From NCBI RefSeq assembly GCF_019844075.1, contig NZ_CP081963.1:1-41985 (forward strand): a stretch of DNA of 41,985 nt, in the 5' to 3' direction. How positions within the stretch are numbered: the first letter of the stretch is position 1; the number at the start of each line of letters is the position of its first letter. The notes under the pieces are model-generated. The model did not search any database, was not told where the DNA came from, and saw only the letters and a list, made by a program, of their open reading frames with translations. The DNA comes from Curtobacterium sp. TC1 (lineage in GTDB: Bacteria; Actinomycetota; Actinomycetes; Actinomycetales; Microbacteriaceae). Both the position numbers and the translations under genes were made by a program. Shown one piece after another: positions 14,540 through 23,749 of this stretch.

Positions 14540-14560
14540 CCCGACCGCGGGGCGGTCGGG
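14540..14560. repeat. perfect 9-base dyad with 3-base centre
   Basis: CCCGACCGC, GGG, GCGGTCGGG. It is the first of three inverted repeats in the oriT candidate and the closest to the coiled-coil gene, so it could also be that gene's operator or a hairpin in single-stranded transfer DNA. Confidence 0.6.
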
Positions 14561-14587
14561 AACGGACCGGGCGAGCCGGGCCGTGTT

Positions 14588-14625
14588 CATCCGAGCCACA
14601 GCCGTGTCCGGCTCTGGCTCGGATG
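14588..14625. repeat. perfect 11-base dyad, oriT hairpin candidate
   Basis: CATCCGAGCCA and TGGCTCGGATG, separated by 16 bases. As single-stranded DNA this would fold into a stable stem that a relaxase or accessory protein could recognise. Confidence 0.65.
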
Positions 14626-14645
14626 CTGTCCTCGACGCACTCCCA

Positions 14646-14693
14646 ACCAGATGCAACGACATCCTTCGTTCCTCAGTCGTCGAAGCATCTGGT
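14646..14693. repeat. 9-base dyad with an inner 5-base dyad, oriT hairpin candidate
   Basis: ACCAGATGC and GCATCTGGT enclose a second pair, ACGAC and GTCGT, with a small asymmetric bulge. It is the dyad nearest to the relaxase gene. The motif AACCAGATGC recurs in part as CAACCAGCAT at 14705-14714. Confidence 0.6.
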
Positions 14694-14852
14694 CTTCGTG
14701 GTCTCAACCAGCATCCGCGCTCACTATAGCTCGCGTGCCAGTTCCCCTCACCCTTCGGTCCACTAGCTGTCACACCATTGGCATTACGAATGAGTGGGGT
14801 ACCCTTGCCGCATGTTCGCCGCCGCAGACCGTCCCGCTCTGGGGGTCTGCTG

Positions 14853-17800
14853 ATGACGATGAGCCTGCACGTGCTGTCCACCGGCGACGGGTACACGTAC
14901 TACACGTCGGAGGTCGCGACCGGCGACGTGCGGCGTGCGCAGGGGCGGGAGATCGGCGACTACTACACCGTCGAGGGGAACCCTCCGGGGCAGTGGGTCG
15001 GCGGTGGGATCGGCCTCCTCGGCATGTCGGGTGAGGTGACCGAGGAGCAGATGAAGGCGCTCTTCGGTGAGGGACTGCACCCGAACGCGGAAGCGATGAT
15101 CGCCGCGTCGATGGAGGCCGGGAAGAGCTACGAGGACGCGGAGAAGGAGGCCCGGCTCGGGCGGGCGCCGCACCGCATGTCGGCGTCGTCGACGAAGCTC
15201 GCAGCGGCGATGAAGGAGGCCGAGGACCGCTTCGAGCGCACCCGCCACCGCGAGCCGGACGCGTCGGAACGTGCGCAGTTGCGGACTGCTGTCGGTGCGC
15301 AGGCGTTCCGTGAGGCGAACGGCCGGCCGCCGGTGGACGGGGAGGAACTTGGGAAGTTCATCACCGCCGCGACCCGGTCGGACCGCAACACCGTGTCGGG
15401 GATCGACCTCACGTTCTCGCCGCCGAAGTCTGTGTCGATCGCGTGGGCTGCGGCCATTGCTCAGGACGACCACGCGACAGCTCGGCTGATCGAGCAGGCG
15501 CAGGAACGTGCCATTGCGGACTCGATCGCGTGGCTCGAGGAGAACGCGATCGCGACTCGCGCCGGCGTGAACGGGGTCCGTCAGCTGGACGTCGAGGGCG
15601 GCCTGATTGCGACGAAGTTCCGCCACCACGACTCCCGCTCCGGGGACCCGCAGCTCCACGATCACGTGGTCGTCGCGAACCGTGTCCTCGGCTCGGACGG
15701 GAAGTGGCGGACGCTGGATTCGAAGCTGCTGCACCGGCAGGCGATGGCCGCCGCGGCGATCCACAATCGTGCCGTCATGGACTACGTCTGCGAACTCACC
15801 GGCGCCACCACCCGCGCCCGTGTGCTTCGCGCCGGGGACCCGCCAGTGGTCGAGCTTGCCGGTGTCAGCGATGACCTGATCGCCGAATCGTCGACCCGTT
15901 CCCGTGACTCTCGGAAGGTCGCCGCTGAGCTCGAGCGGGACTACCGACGTGACCACGGACGCTCCCCCGACCGTGCCACGAGGCGGAAGATCGCCCAGCA
16001 AGCGGTGCTCGCGACGCGGCCGAAGAAGGAACACATCCGCCCCATCGCAGAGGTCGCGAAGACCTGGTTCGACGCCGCCCGCCCCAACACACCACGCCGT
16101 GAGCTCGACGTCGGCGTGCTCCTCGGCCGGGGGCTCGGCTCTGACCTGGACACTCCGTTTGACCCGGAGGACGCCGCACGGACGATCCTCGCGAAGGTGT
16201 CCGAGGATCGATCCACGTGGGGCGTCAACAACGTCCAGATCGCCGCCGAGCAGTGGGTGAACGAACACCGCGGCATGCCCGGCCTGAACACCAAGACTGG
16301 CGCGGACCTCATCACGAAGACCGTCATCGACGGCCACTCCATCCGGCTCACGCCTCCGCCGGCGCACGGCACGTTCCAGCCGGTCGCGATGCGCGACGGC
16401 TCGTCGCCGTACGTGTCCAAGGGCGCCGTGGTGTTCTCCTCGCAGGCCGTGTTCGACGCCGAGCGGATCATCCTCGACGCCGCGAAGGACCGAACCCTCG
16501 GCCCCGTGCGCGCGGAGACGTTCTCCGCTGCGAAGGCGGAGCACGGCGCCCATCTGGACGCCGGCCAAGCCGCTCTCGCCGCCGCGTTCGCGTGTGACCC
16601 GGTGCGCGTCATGGTCGGGGTCGGGCCCGCCGGCACCGGGAAGACGACCGCGTTGAAGGTCGCCGCCCGTGCGATTGAAGCGGAGGGTGGGCGCATGATC
16701 GGGCTGACCCCGTCCGCCGCGGCGGCCGCGGTCATGTCCGACGCTGTCGGCATCAAGGCCGTGACCCTCGACAAGTTCCTCTTCGGCAGTGACCTTGAGC
16801 AGCTGCTCGAGGCGAAGTCGATCACGGGTGACATCGACCTCCGTCGCGGGGACGTGATCGTGGTCGACGAAGCCGGCATGGCCGGCACCGTGAACCTCGC
16901 CAAGGTCGTCCGCATCGCGGAGCTCACCGGTGCGCACGTGCGCTTCATCGGTGACGACAAGCAGCTCGACGCGGTTGCCTCCGGCGGCATGCTGCGCCTG
17001 CTCGAGCACGAGGTCGGCGCGACCTACCTCGACGAGCTCCACCGGTTCAGCAACCCCGACGAAGCCGCGGCGACCCTGCTCCTGCGCGACCCCACGGTGA
17101 AGGACCCGTGGGCATGGCACCTTGCCAACGGCCGTGTCGTCGGCGGTGACGCGGACAAGATGGCCGACTACATCTTCAACGGCTGGCAGCAGGACATCGA
17201 CCAGGGCCTCGATGCCCTGATGGCCGCACCCACCCGTGCGCAGATCGCCGAGCTCAACGCCCGTGCCCAGGCGTACCGGTTCACCACCGGCGAGGTCCAC
17301 GGACCCCGCGGCGCGGCCCTCATGGACGGCTTCGACGCGCACGTCGGCGACCGGATCGTCACCCGGAAGAACGACTACAAGCAGCGCATGCACCGCGGCC
17401 GGGAGTTCGTGAAGAACGGCGACCGGTGGACCGTGAAACGAGTCCACGACGACGGTTCCCTCGACGTCGTACACGCTGGCCACGGCGGGAAGCTGCGCCT
17501 TCCCGCCGAGTACGTCAAGGACCACACGCAGCTCGGCTACGCCCGCACCACCCACGGCGAGCAGGGCAACACCGGCGACACCATGTGGCAGATGGCCGAC
17601 AAGAACACCAGCAGGAACGCCGCCTACGTCGGCGGCACCCGCGGCCGCCACCGGAACACGTTCGCCGTCATCACCGAGCCCGGCCAGGACATGCGCGACG
17701 TCCTCGCGAAGATCGCCGCCAACGTCGACCCGAACCTCACCGCCCACGAGCAGCTCCGCATCGCCCAGCAGGAAGCCGGACAGGTCACCCGCCTCGCGGA

Positions 17801-18638
17801 CGAGTACGCCGACCTGGTGCAGCAGCTCGACGACCGCCGGTTCGCGGCCGCCGCCGAGACCGCGCTCGGCGACGTCGCCGCAGCCGCCATCACCGGCGAG
17901 TCCACCTGGGCTGTCACCAAGGCATCCCTCCGCCAGGCGGAGAGCGCCGGCCTCGAGCCCGCCGACGTGCTCTACCAGGCCTGGACGGACAAGCCGCTCG
18001 AGCAGGTGGAGAACGTCCCGGCCGCCCTCGCCGGCCGGATCAAGGACGCCACCGCTGCGTGGGCTGCCGAGCACCCCACGGACGACGTCGCACCCGTCCC
18101 GACGTGGATCGCAGATCGGCGGTCCCTGCACGCTCCCGGCATCGACCCGGAGTGGCGCACAGAGCTGCAGAGCCGCTACGACTACATCGAGACCCGGCTC
18201 CTCGAGCGCGGCCACCAGGTCGCTGCCGAACAGCCCGCGTGGGCGTCCAAGCTCGGTGCAGTCCCGGAGGACCCGGAACTCCGTGAGGCATGGGTGCGTC
18301 TCGCCGGCGAGGTCGACACGTTCCGCTCCCGACACAACATCGAGTTTGACCAGGTCGACGCCGTTCCGAGGTCGCTGCGAGACCACCCCGTCGGGCGCGA
18401 TCTCCACGCCCGGGTCGTCGCCACCCACAAGTCGTCCGTGCTCCGGGAGCAGGCCGCCGACCGGAAGGAGTCGTCCATCGATCGGCTTCGCCTCCGTCGC
18501 GGCGGCAACCGACCCGATGCTGCCAACGGAGACGTGTTCGACCGGCTCAAGGCCCGCCGGCAGCAGGCATCAACGCTTCCGTCGAAGAGCGATCCGCCTG
18601 CTGCCGACGGCCCGGACCGGCGCGGCCCGCACCAGTAA
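14853..18638 (+). CDS. traA: MobF-family conjugative relaxase-helicase (TraA/TrwC-like)
   Basis: 1,261 residues. The N-terminal relaxase domain (to about 300) has paired tyrosines (GDGYTYYTSEV), TVEGNPPGQWVGGG, the TFSPPKSVSIAW motif and a histidine cluster (HHDSRSGDPQLHDHVVVANR, near 255-275) that binds the metal. A superfamily I helicase follows with Walker A GPAGTGKTT near 591 and Walker B VIVVDEAGMAG near 668, GDDKQLDAV, and a UvrD-like end (YARTTHGEQGNTGDTMW). It nicks oriT, stays bound to the 5' end and unwinds the strand for the coupling protein. ATG 14853 or 14859 is chosen because the candidate oriT lies upstream; the frame is open from 14778. The C-terminal ~250 residues are a helical protein-contact region. 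Confidence 0.95.
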   Translation: MTMSLHVLSTGDGYTYYTSEVATGDVRRAQGREIGDYYTVEGNPPGQWVGGGIGLLGMSGEVTEEQMKALFGEGLHPNAEAMIAASMEAGKSYEDAEKEARLGRAPHRMSASSTKLAAAMKEAEDRFERTRHREPDASERAQLRTAVGAQAFREANGRPPVDGEELGKFITAATRSDRNTVSGIDLTFSPPKSVSIAWAAAIAQDDHATARLIEQAQERAIADSIAWLEENAIATRAGVNGVRQLDVEGGLIATKFRHHDSRSGDPQLHDHVVVANRVLGSDGKWRTLDSKLLHRQAMAAAAIHNRAVMDYVCELTGATTRARVLRAGDPPVVELAGVSDDLIAESSTRSRDSRKVAAELERDYRRDHGRSPDRATRRKIAQQAVLATRPKKEHIRPIAEVAKTWFDAARPNTPRRELDVGVLLGRGLGSDLDTPFDPEDAARTILAKVSEDRSTWGVNNVQIAAEQWVNEHRGMPGLNTKTGADLITKTVIDGHSIRLTPPPAHGTFQPVAMRDGSSPYVSKGAVVFSSQAVFDAERIILDAAKDRTLGPVRAETFSAAKAEHGAHLDAGQAALAAAFACDPVRVMVGVGPAGTGKTTALKVAARAIEAEGGRMIGLTPSAAAAAVMSDAVGIKAVTLDKFLFGSDLEQLLEAKSITGDIDLRRGDVIVVDEAGMAGTVNLAKVVRIAELTGAHVRFIGDDKQLDAVASGGMLRLLEHEVGATYLDELHRFSNPDEAAATLLLRDPTVKDPWAWHLANGRVVGGDADKMADYIFNGWQQDIDQGLDALMAAPTRAQIAELNARAQAYRFTTGEVHGPRGAALMDGFDAHVGDRIVTRKNDYKQRMHRGREFVKNGDRWTVKRVHDDGSLDVVHAGHGGKLRLPAEYVKDHTQLGYARTTHGEQGNTGDTMWQMADKNTSRNAAYVGGTRGRHRNTFAVITEPGQDMRDVLAKIAANVDPNLTAHEQLRIAQQEAGQVTRLADEYADLVQQLDDRRFAAAAETALGDVAAAAITGESTWAVTKASLRQAESAGLEPADVLYQAWTDKPLEQVENVPAALAGRIKDATAAWAAEHPTDDVAPVPTWIADRRSLHAPGIDPEWRTELQSRYDYIETRLLERGHQVAAEQPAWASKLGAVPEDPELREAWVRLAGEVDTFRSRHNIEFDQVDAVPRSLRDHPVGRDLHARVVATHKSSVLREQAADRKESSIDRLRLRRGGNRPDAANGDVFDRLKARRQQASTLPSKSDPPAADGPDRRGPHQ

Positions 18639-18683
18639 CGCAGCCGGACGGCTACCCGCCGTGGTGTGTCCTGCCGCCGGAAT

Positions 18684-19841
18684 CTAGTCCGCGCGGGTCA
18701 CCTGGTCGCTGTCGACATTCACCACGTTTCGGAGCAGCTCTGCGAGCTCCACCGGACCCATCACGGCGCGCCCGTCGTTCTCGTTGCGCTCGAGGGTGTC
18801 GGCGATCGCGGTGACCGTTTCCCAATTGGCCTCCACGATCTGAGTGGCGGTCGCGTGCGCTTCTGTGATCCACCCGGCCGGCCCATCCTCGGGACTGCTG
18901 CCGTTGATCTCGGCGCCGTGCAGGTAGAGCAGTTGCGCGCTCCGAGCCGCGTAAAACCAGTCGTTGAGGCTGCCCGAGGAGAGGTACCTACTCCGCTGGT
19001 AGTTCTCTGCCACCTGTCCGGCGACCGAGACGACCAGGTCGCGCCACGTGCCTTGTTCCGACTCATGTGCTGGAGCGAGCGTGTACCCGGTCTCGGGAGC
19101 ACCGGTGACGGCATCTCCAGGCCGGCGCACCAGGATGTAGAACGCACGCTGCCCGAGCACCGTGTACGCGACGGCATGGCCGGCCTCGTGCAAGGCCGTT
19201 TTCCTGAACGTCGAGTCCGGCAGGTACTGACCTAGGAGATCCGGCTCATGCACCTGCACGCGCTGTAGCTGCCGGGCGCGCCCGCGCCGGGTGGCAGCTA
19301 GTGCGACGGGCTTGCCGGCGGCGTGCAGCTGCAGCAGCTTGATCGTCGCCAAGCTCATCCCATCGCCGGCCCGCAGCACTTGTCGGACTGTTTTCGGTGA
19401 CAGGTCCGGGATTTCCTCCACCAGCTTCGCCACGATCGCTTCCTGATCGCGCTCCTCAGCTTGCCGCTTTCGCCACCACTTCAGCACCGCCGACTCCCAG
19501 GGGCCGCCGACCGCGAGCAGCAGCAAACCTCCAGCGAGTAGGACGAGGCAGAGGGTGAAGAGGATCCAATCCCCGGGAGTGCGTTGCCAATGCAGCGCCC
19601 AGCCCTGGTCCCACGGTTGCGTCACCCAGTCGGGCACCAGTCCCAAGCTGGTGTTCGCGATCAGGAACGCCACGATGACTGCGGCCGTTCGTCGCGCAGC
19701 ACGCCGGCTCTTCCAGGTGATCTGGCGGAAGTCTTTGTCCCGGTAGCTCCGCACAGCCGATGCGATCACGTGTGCCGTCGCCGCCACCAACATCAGATCG
19801 ATGAACAGCCCTCCGGCCACAGCATTCAGGTGATGGGTCAC
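18684..19841 (-). CDS. membrane-anchored FtsH-type (M41) metalloprotease domain without AAA+ ATPase
   Basis: 385 residues from GTG 19841, which has AAAGGGG six bases upstream. Three hydrophobic segments occupy the N-terminal ~130 residues (GGLFIDLMLVAATAHVIASA, AAVIVAFLIANTSLGLV, WILFTLCLVLLAGGLLLLAV). A cytoplasmic helical region follows, and then the zinc protease motif HEAGH (His218, Glu219, His222). AGQVAEN and SGSLNDWFYAARSAQ line up with the FtsH stretches GGRAAEE and STGASNDLERATEIA, so Asp294 is the likely third ligand. The AAA+ module that normally feeds substrates to this protease is absent. It is convergent with the relaxase gene and separated by a hairpin from the transfer operon. 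Possible substrates are membrane or transfer proteins. Confidence 0.78.
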   Translation of the reverse strand: MTHHLNAVAGGLFIDLMLVAATAHVIASAVRSYRDKDFRQITWKSRRAARRTAAVIVAFLIANTSLGLVPDWVTQPWDQGWALHWQRTPGDWILFTLCLVLLAGGLLLLAVGGPWESAVLKWWRKRQAEERDQEAIVAKLVEEIPDLSPKTVRQVLRAGDGMSLATIKLLQLHAAGKPVALAATRRGRARQLQRVQVHEPDLLGQYLPDSTFRKTALHEAGHAVAYTVLGQRAFYILVRRPGDAVTGAPETGYTLAPAHESEQGTWRDLVVSVAGQVAENYQRSRYLSSGSLNDWFYAARSAQLLYLHGAEINGSSPEDGPAGWITEAHATATQIVEANWETVTAIADTLERNENDGRAVMGPVELAELLRNVVNVDSDQVTRAD

Positions 19842-19892
19842 GCTGCCCCTTTCGCTCTCGTTGCAGAACGTATCGTCTACCTCCGGCCGATA

Positions 19893-19933
19893 GGGGTGTG
19901 GCCCGGTCAGCAATGCCGACCGGGCCACGCCCC
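19893..19933 (-). terminator. strong hairpin ending the leftward transfer operon
   Basis: Sixteen-base arms (GGGGTGTGGCCCGGTC with GACCGGGCCACGCCCC, one G-T pair) around a nine-base loop, 10 bases past the stop of the last transfer gene and upstream of the M41-type gene. There is no T-tract, so it may work with Rho or as an insulator between two units. Confidence 0.65.
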
Positions 19934-19943
19934 TCAGAGCCGT

Positions 19944-20462
19944 TCACTCTGCGATTGCTGCGACGGGTTCGTCGTCCTCCAGGGGTGATTCCACGTGCGT
20001 TCGAAGGCCCTCGTCGAGGAATGCCGCGAACCCTTGGTCGTCGGTGCCGACGCTGCGGGACGGGGTGCGGACTGCGTTGTTGTGGAACACCTTCACGTCG
20101 CGCAGTCGCTCAAGCGTGGGGAACAGGCACCGTTCGTGCCACTCCACGAGCGCGAACGATGGCTCGACCTGCGCGGCGCTGTACGCCGCGCGATGCGCGA
20201 CCATGAGCGCGGTGAGCAGTTCCACGGCGACGGGGCTTTCGAACCAGGTCGGGGGTAGCGGGTACACCTCGCTGCCGAGGAAGCGCAGGTACCTCTCCTG
20301 CAGCCAGCCGACGAACTCGTGCAGTTCCGCCCAGAGGTCCGAGCGGTTCGCTCCGCGGAGCGTCCGCCAGGTCCACGGTCCGTCGGGTTGTCCCTCGAGG
20401 AGTTCGCCGAGAAACTCGACCTTCCCCTCGAGCTCGTCGAGCCGTTCTTCCGCCGGCTTCAT
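19944..20462 (-). CDS. DUF4913-like protein, last gene of the transfer operon
   Basis: 172 residues. It has an N-terminal coiled-coil (MKPAEERLDELEGKVEFLGE), then the DUF4913-type pattern of WAELHEFVGWLQERY, then LPPTWFESPVAVELLTALMV and FALVEWHERCLFPTLERLRD. Proteins of this family sit next to coupling-protein genes in actinobacterial conjugative elements. The ATG overlaps the end of the coupling-protein gene by four bases. A role as coupling-protein partner or substrate adaptor is plausible from this conserved linkage, but its biochemical function is not known to me. Confidence 0.75.
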   Translation of the reverse strand: MKPAEERLDELEGKVEFLGELLEGQPDGPWTWRTLRGANRSDLWAELHEFVGWLQERYLRFLGSEVYPLPPTWFESPVAVELLTALMVAHRAAYSAAQVEPSFALVEWHERCLFPTLERLRDVKVFHNNAVRTPSRSVGTDDQGFAAFLDEGLRTHVESPLEDDEPVAAIAE

Positions 20463-22156
20463 GCTGCAGCCTCCGCCGGCGACGGGACCAAGCCCTCACG
20501 CTGCAGCGTCCACTGGATGGAGTCCGTGCATGACTTCTTCGCGTCGGTCTCCCACCATCCCGGCAGACGCACCACCGAGGCGGCGAGCTCCCGGTAGAAC
20601 AGCAGCCCTTGCCCCTCCGGAATCTGCCGGATCTCTGACGCCGGCAGGATCCGCTCCTGCGTCCACGACGTCGTATCGGACAGGCCGCTGCCGGACCTGG
20701 TCGACGACTGCCGTTCGACGAGGCGGTCGCCGATCAGCCGGGACATGTCCTCGGCGAAGTCGGCGTCCTTGCTGCCGCCGAGAACGATCAGCGCGGTTGC
20801 CGATTCGATGATCGTTCCGGCGCCTTCCTTGCCCCACCGCTGGCGGAGCTGGTCGCGGGTCTGCGCGATCACCCACGGCAGGATCCCGCGGCCGCCTCCG
20901 TCTGTCATCAGCGACGGCAACGACGGGATCGGCGCCACGTTCGCGACCTCGTCGAGCACGAGCGTCATCGGTGGGTCCAGCCGTCCCTCCACAGTCCGGG
21001 TGGACTGCTTCCGCGCCGCACGCTCAATCGACGCGACCAACGCGGTGATGACCGGCGCGCATATCGACGTCTCACCGGACTGGGTCAGGAGGTAGATCGT
21101 GTCCGTGGTCGACCAGAACCGGGCCGGGTCGAACGTCTGTGCGCCCGGCCGCGGGCACACGGCGTTCAGCACGGACCGGGTGCCGAACGCCTTCAGCGCC
21201 AGGCCCAGGGTCATGTCGGTGCTGGCGACGGTCTCCTCAGCCTTCGCGCGGCAGAACTTCCGCAGGTCATCGACCCAGCCCTCCATCGCCTCCGGGTGGG
21301 TGGTGAGGATCTCATATGGGGTGTCATCGTTGAAGTCCCGGGTCCACGCAAGCACGTCGCGCATGTTCCGGCCACTGAGCGCCGCGGCGTGCAGGAGGCA
21401 GCGGAGCACGGTGTCGGCGGATTCGGTGAAGAACTCGCTGTTCCCGCCACCCTTGAGCGGGCGGGCGTTCACGATCGCCTTCGCCCTGGCGGTGGCCTCT
21501 TCCTCGTCCTGACAGCCGGCGACGATGTCCCACGACGTCGTGTCGGGCCACATCGACACCCCTTCCGGGTCGAACACGTGGACGGTGCCCTTCCCGGCCC
21601 GGATCTTCGCCGTGGTGCGGAGCACGTCCGGCTTGGTGCCGGTCACCACGCACGCGGCCGGCGCGTCCGTAATCCGCTTGATCGCGATGCGCGCGGTCTT
21701 CCCCATGCGCGGCGGCGCGACCACCAGGGCGGTGTCCTCGGCGCGGGCGATGATCGGCGTCCGCCCGAGGTACGCGAACGGCGTCATCCCGACCAGCAGC
21801 TTGCCGGTGCCAACGCGCTTCCTGATCGCGCGGCCAGTGCTGAGCCCGTGTTGCTTCTTCGCGCCGAACAGCTTCCGCACCAGCAACCACACACCAACCC
21901 ACAGCACCGCTGCGATCGCGGCATAGACGATCCACCACGTGATGAACGCCGTCCCGGTGGGCAGTGTGATCCCGGTAGGAGGACCGGACTGGAACACCAG
22001 TCGGATCAGCACCATGAGGCTCAGGAACACGTCGAACGGGCCGATGCCCGTCGCCGTGGTCGCCAGCGACGCTTGCGCGGTGGCCGCCAGGAGCGCGATC
22101 AGCAGCCAGAGTGGCCACTCCTCGCGGAACCGGTTCGAAGTACTCGTATCCGTCAT
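20459..22156 (-). CDS. VirD4/TraG-like type IV coupling protein
   Basis: 565 residues. Two transmembrane helices lie in the first ~95 residues (WLLIALLAATAQASLATTAT and TWWIVYAAIAAVLWVGVWLL). Then come Walker A VAPPRMGKTA (Lys153, Thr154), KPDVLRTTAKIR, and Walker B MTLVLDEVANV (Asp402, Glu403), followed by QTRDQLRQRWG. The all-alpha domain lies around 240-330. It docks the relaxase-DNA complex to the secretion channel and uses ATP to pump DNA. GGGAG precedes the ATG by seven bases, and the gene starts 13 bases after the preceding stop. Its 3' end overlaps the DUF4913-like gene. Confidence 0.95.
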   Translation of the reverse strand: MTDTSTSNRFREEWPLWLLIALLAATAQASLATTATGIGPFDVFLSLMVLIRLVFQSGPPTGITLPTGTAFITWWIVYAAIAAVLWVGVWLLVRKLFGAKKQHGLSTGRAIRKRVGTGKLLVGMTPFAYLGRTPIIARAEDTALVVAPPRMGKTARIAIKRITDAPAACVVTGTKPDVLRTTAKIRAGKGTVHVFDPEGVSMWPDTTSWDIVAGCQDEEEATARAKAIVNARPLKGGGNSEFFTESADTVLRCLLHAAALSGRNMRDVLAWTRDFNDDTPYEILTTHPEAMEGWVDDLRKFCRAKAEETVASTDMTLGLALKAFGTRSVLNAVCPRPGAQTFDPARFWSTTDTIYLLTQSGETSICAPVITALVASIERAARKQSTRTVEGRLDPPMTLVLDEVANVAPIPSLPSLMTDGGGRGILPWVIAQTRDQLRQRWGKEGAGTIIESATALIVLGGSKDADFAEDMSRLIGDRLVERQSSTRSGSGLSDTTSWTQERILPASEIRQIPEGQGLLFYRELAASVVRLPGWWETDAKKSCTDSIQWTLQREGLVPSPAEAAA

Positions 22157-22169
22157 CGTCGGCTCCCGT

Positions 22170-23726
22170 TCACTTGATGGTCTGCGCCTGCTGCGGCGCG
22201 GTCCTCTGGCGGCCTGGATCGGTCAGAGACGCCGTCTGGACGCGCCGTTCGTCGCGGCGTTCCCGCAGCCGCTCGAACAGCCCCGCGCGGTCCTGAGCGG
22301 GTGCTGACGCGGTCACGGCGCGGGCTGCGCGCATCGTGTTGTCCCGCTCGATCTGCGGCAGCGCGCGTTGGGCGCGCTGCGCGTCCGGGTCCAGGTAGTT
22401 GAAAAGGGCGTCGCGTGGGTCGCCGGCGTATACCGACGGTGCGTGCGTCACCTCGAGCGTGCGGCTGTCGATGCTCGCGATCAGGTCGTCCGCGCCGGCA
22501 TCGAGCCCCGCCCAGCGGCCGGCGAGGTTCGCGCTGCGCTCGAGGGCGGCGTCCGCGGCCGCGGTCAGCGGTTGATCCGCGACGCCCTCCTCGTAGAACC
22601 GCTCCATCCCGGGCAATTCAGCGTCGAGGGTCCGCGTCAGCCTGCCGAGCTCGTCGCAGGCGAGGACCTTCGCGGTGAGCACTTCCGCGCCCACCCGCTC
22701 CTTCCCCGCCTCGTCCGCATCGTCATAGGCGAGGCCGGTCCGGATCCGCTCGTCGTACCCGTCGAGGTACGCCTGCTCCATCCGCGCCTGCAGCGTCGGC
22801 GACTCCACCCGCAGCTGCTCGCGCTCGGCCCGCCACCACTCCGGCTGAGGCGGCAACTGCTCGCCGCGGTCCACCAGGGCGTCCCACACCTGCGGTGCCA
22901 GACGCAGCGCCTCGGCACGGTTCGCGGCAGTCACCTCGGGCAGCTCCTCGCCGACCGTCCGGGCCTCCGCGATCTCGTAGCTGAGGACCTCCACGAACCG
23001 CCGGGACTCGATCGTCTCCTGCACCGGCCGACGCAGCGCGACGCTCACAAACGGCGCCAGCTCCTCACCGCTTTCCCGATCCGGCCAGTCCGATTCATCC
23101 CACAGGTCCGCCCGGGCACCGCTCTGGATCTGCGCGGCGATCCGCGACGGGTCGAGCTGAGGCGCACGCTGCCCAACGTCGACGGATGGGCGGTCAGCGA
23201 ACCGATACAACGCCACGTCGATTGTCTCGGTCCGTGTGCCTCCGGTCTCGGCGATGCGCTCCCGTGCGGCGTCGGCGAGGTACGCCTGGTCCATGCGGGC
23301 AGTTGGGGTGAGCTGGGTCGCCTCCAACGGCCCACGAGGGTCGACGAGAGTGCCGGTGAGGCCGTAGTCCTGGACAGCGCCGATGACGTCCGCCCGCCAC
23401 TCGTCGACGTCGTCGGCCCCTGCCGCGACTGCCTCCGCGTATCGGTCCGCCATCCTCGCGATCGCCTGGAGCTGCCCGGTTCGGCGCTCGTGCTCCCCGA
23501 GCGTGTGCAGCGTTTCCGTATCGATGGTTCTGCTCGGAACGAGTTCGCCGGCCTCGGGGTCCCAGCTCGTCCCCGTCAGACCTTCCCGCGTCAGGAACGC
23601 CTCCAGCGCACGGCGGGCGAGTTCGGCGCCCGTGCGCGCGAACGCGACCCAATCGACCTCCGGTGCCTGGGCCACCGCAGCGGCCGCTCGTGTCACCGCG
23701 TCGGCGTTGATGCTGTCTTCAGCCAT
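22170..23726 (-). CDS. large helical hypothetical protein of the transfer operon
   Basis: 518 residues from ATG 23726, with GGAAGG nine bases upstream. It is rich in Ala, Glu, Arg and Asp and predicted largely helical, with no signal peptide or membrane segment. Two parts look alike: TPTARMDQAYLADAARERI near 145 and SPTLQARMEQAYLDGYDERI near 320, which suggests an internal duplication. No nucleotide-binding or catalytic motif is visible. Its place just upstream of the coupling protein suggests a cytoplasmic adaptor or relaxosome component, but this is only context. Confidence 0.7.
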   Translation of the reverse strand: MAEDSINADAVTRAAAAVAQAPEVDWVAFARTGAELARRALEAFLTREGLTGTSWDPEAGELVPSRTIDTETLHTLGEHERRTGQLQAIARMADRYAEAVAAGADDVDEWRADVIGAVQDYGLTGTLVDPRGPLEATQLTPTARMDQAYLADAARERIAETGGTRTETIDVALYRFADRPSVDVGQRAPQLDPSRIAAQIQSGARADLWDESDWPDRESGEELAPFVSVALRRPVQETIESRRFVEVLSYEIAEARTVGEELPEVTAANRAEALRLAPQVWDALVDRGEQLPPQPEWWRAEREQLRVESPTLQARMEQAYLDGYDERIRTGLAYDDADEAGKERVGAEVLTAKVLACDELGRLTRTLDAELPGMERFYEEGVADQPLTAAADAALERSANLAGRWAGLDAGADDLIASIDSRTLEVTHAPSVYAGDPRDALFNYLDPDAQRAQRALPQIERDNTMRAARAVTASAPAQDRAGLFERLRERRDERRVQTASLTDPGRQRTAPQQAQTIK

Positions 23727-23749
23727 GATCCGTGTCCTTCCGTGCTGCT

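Larger units (their letters stand above)
14488..14852. other. candidate origin of transfer (oriT) region
   Basis: This 365-base gap between the divergent coiled-coil gene and the MobF relaxase has no gene but is dense in dyads: CCCGACCGC/GCGGTCGGG (14540-14560), CATCCGAGCCA/TGGCTCGGATG (14588-14625) and ACCAGATGC/GCATCTGGT (14646-14693), plus CATT-ACG-AATG near 14780. MobF oriT sites usually lie beside the relaxase gene and carry inverted repeats just before the nick. The nick itself cannot be located. The promoters of both flanking genes must also be here. Confidence 0.6.

Noticed and set aside
14784..18428. Minus-strand open frame of 1,214 codons opposite the relaxase
   Set aside because: It mirrors the codon structure of the MobF gene on the other strand; the product is Val/Gly/Asp/Arg-rich without motifs and without a ribosome site. 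A high-GC artefact.
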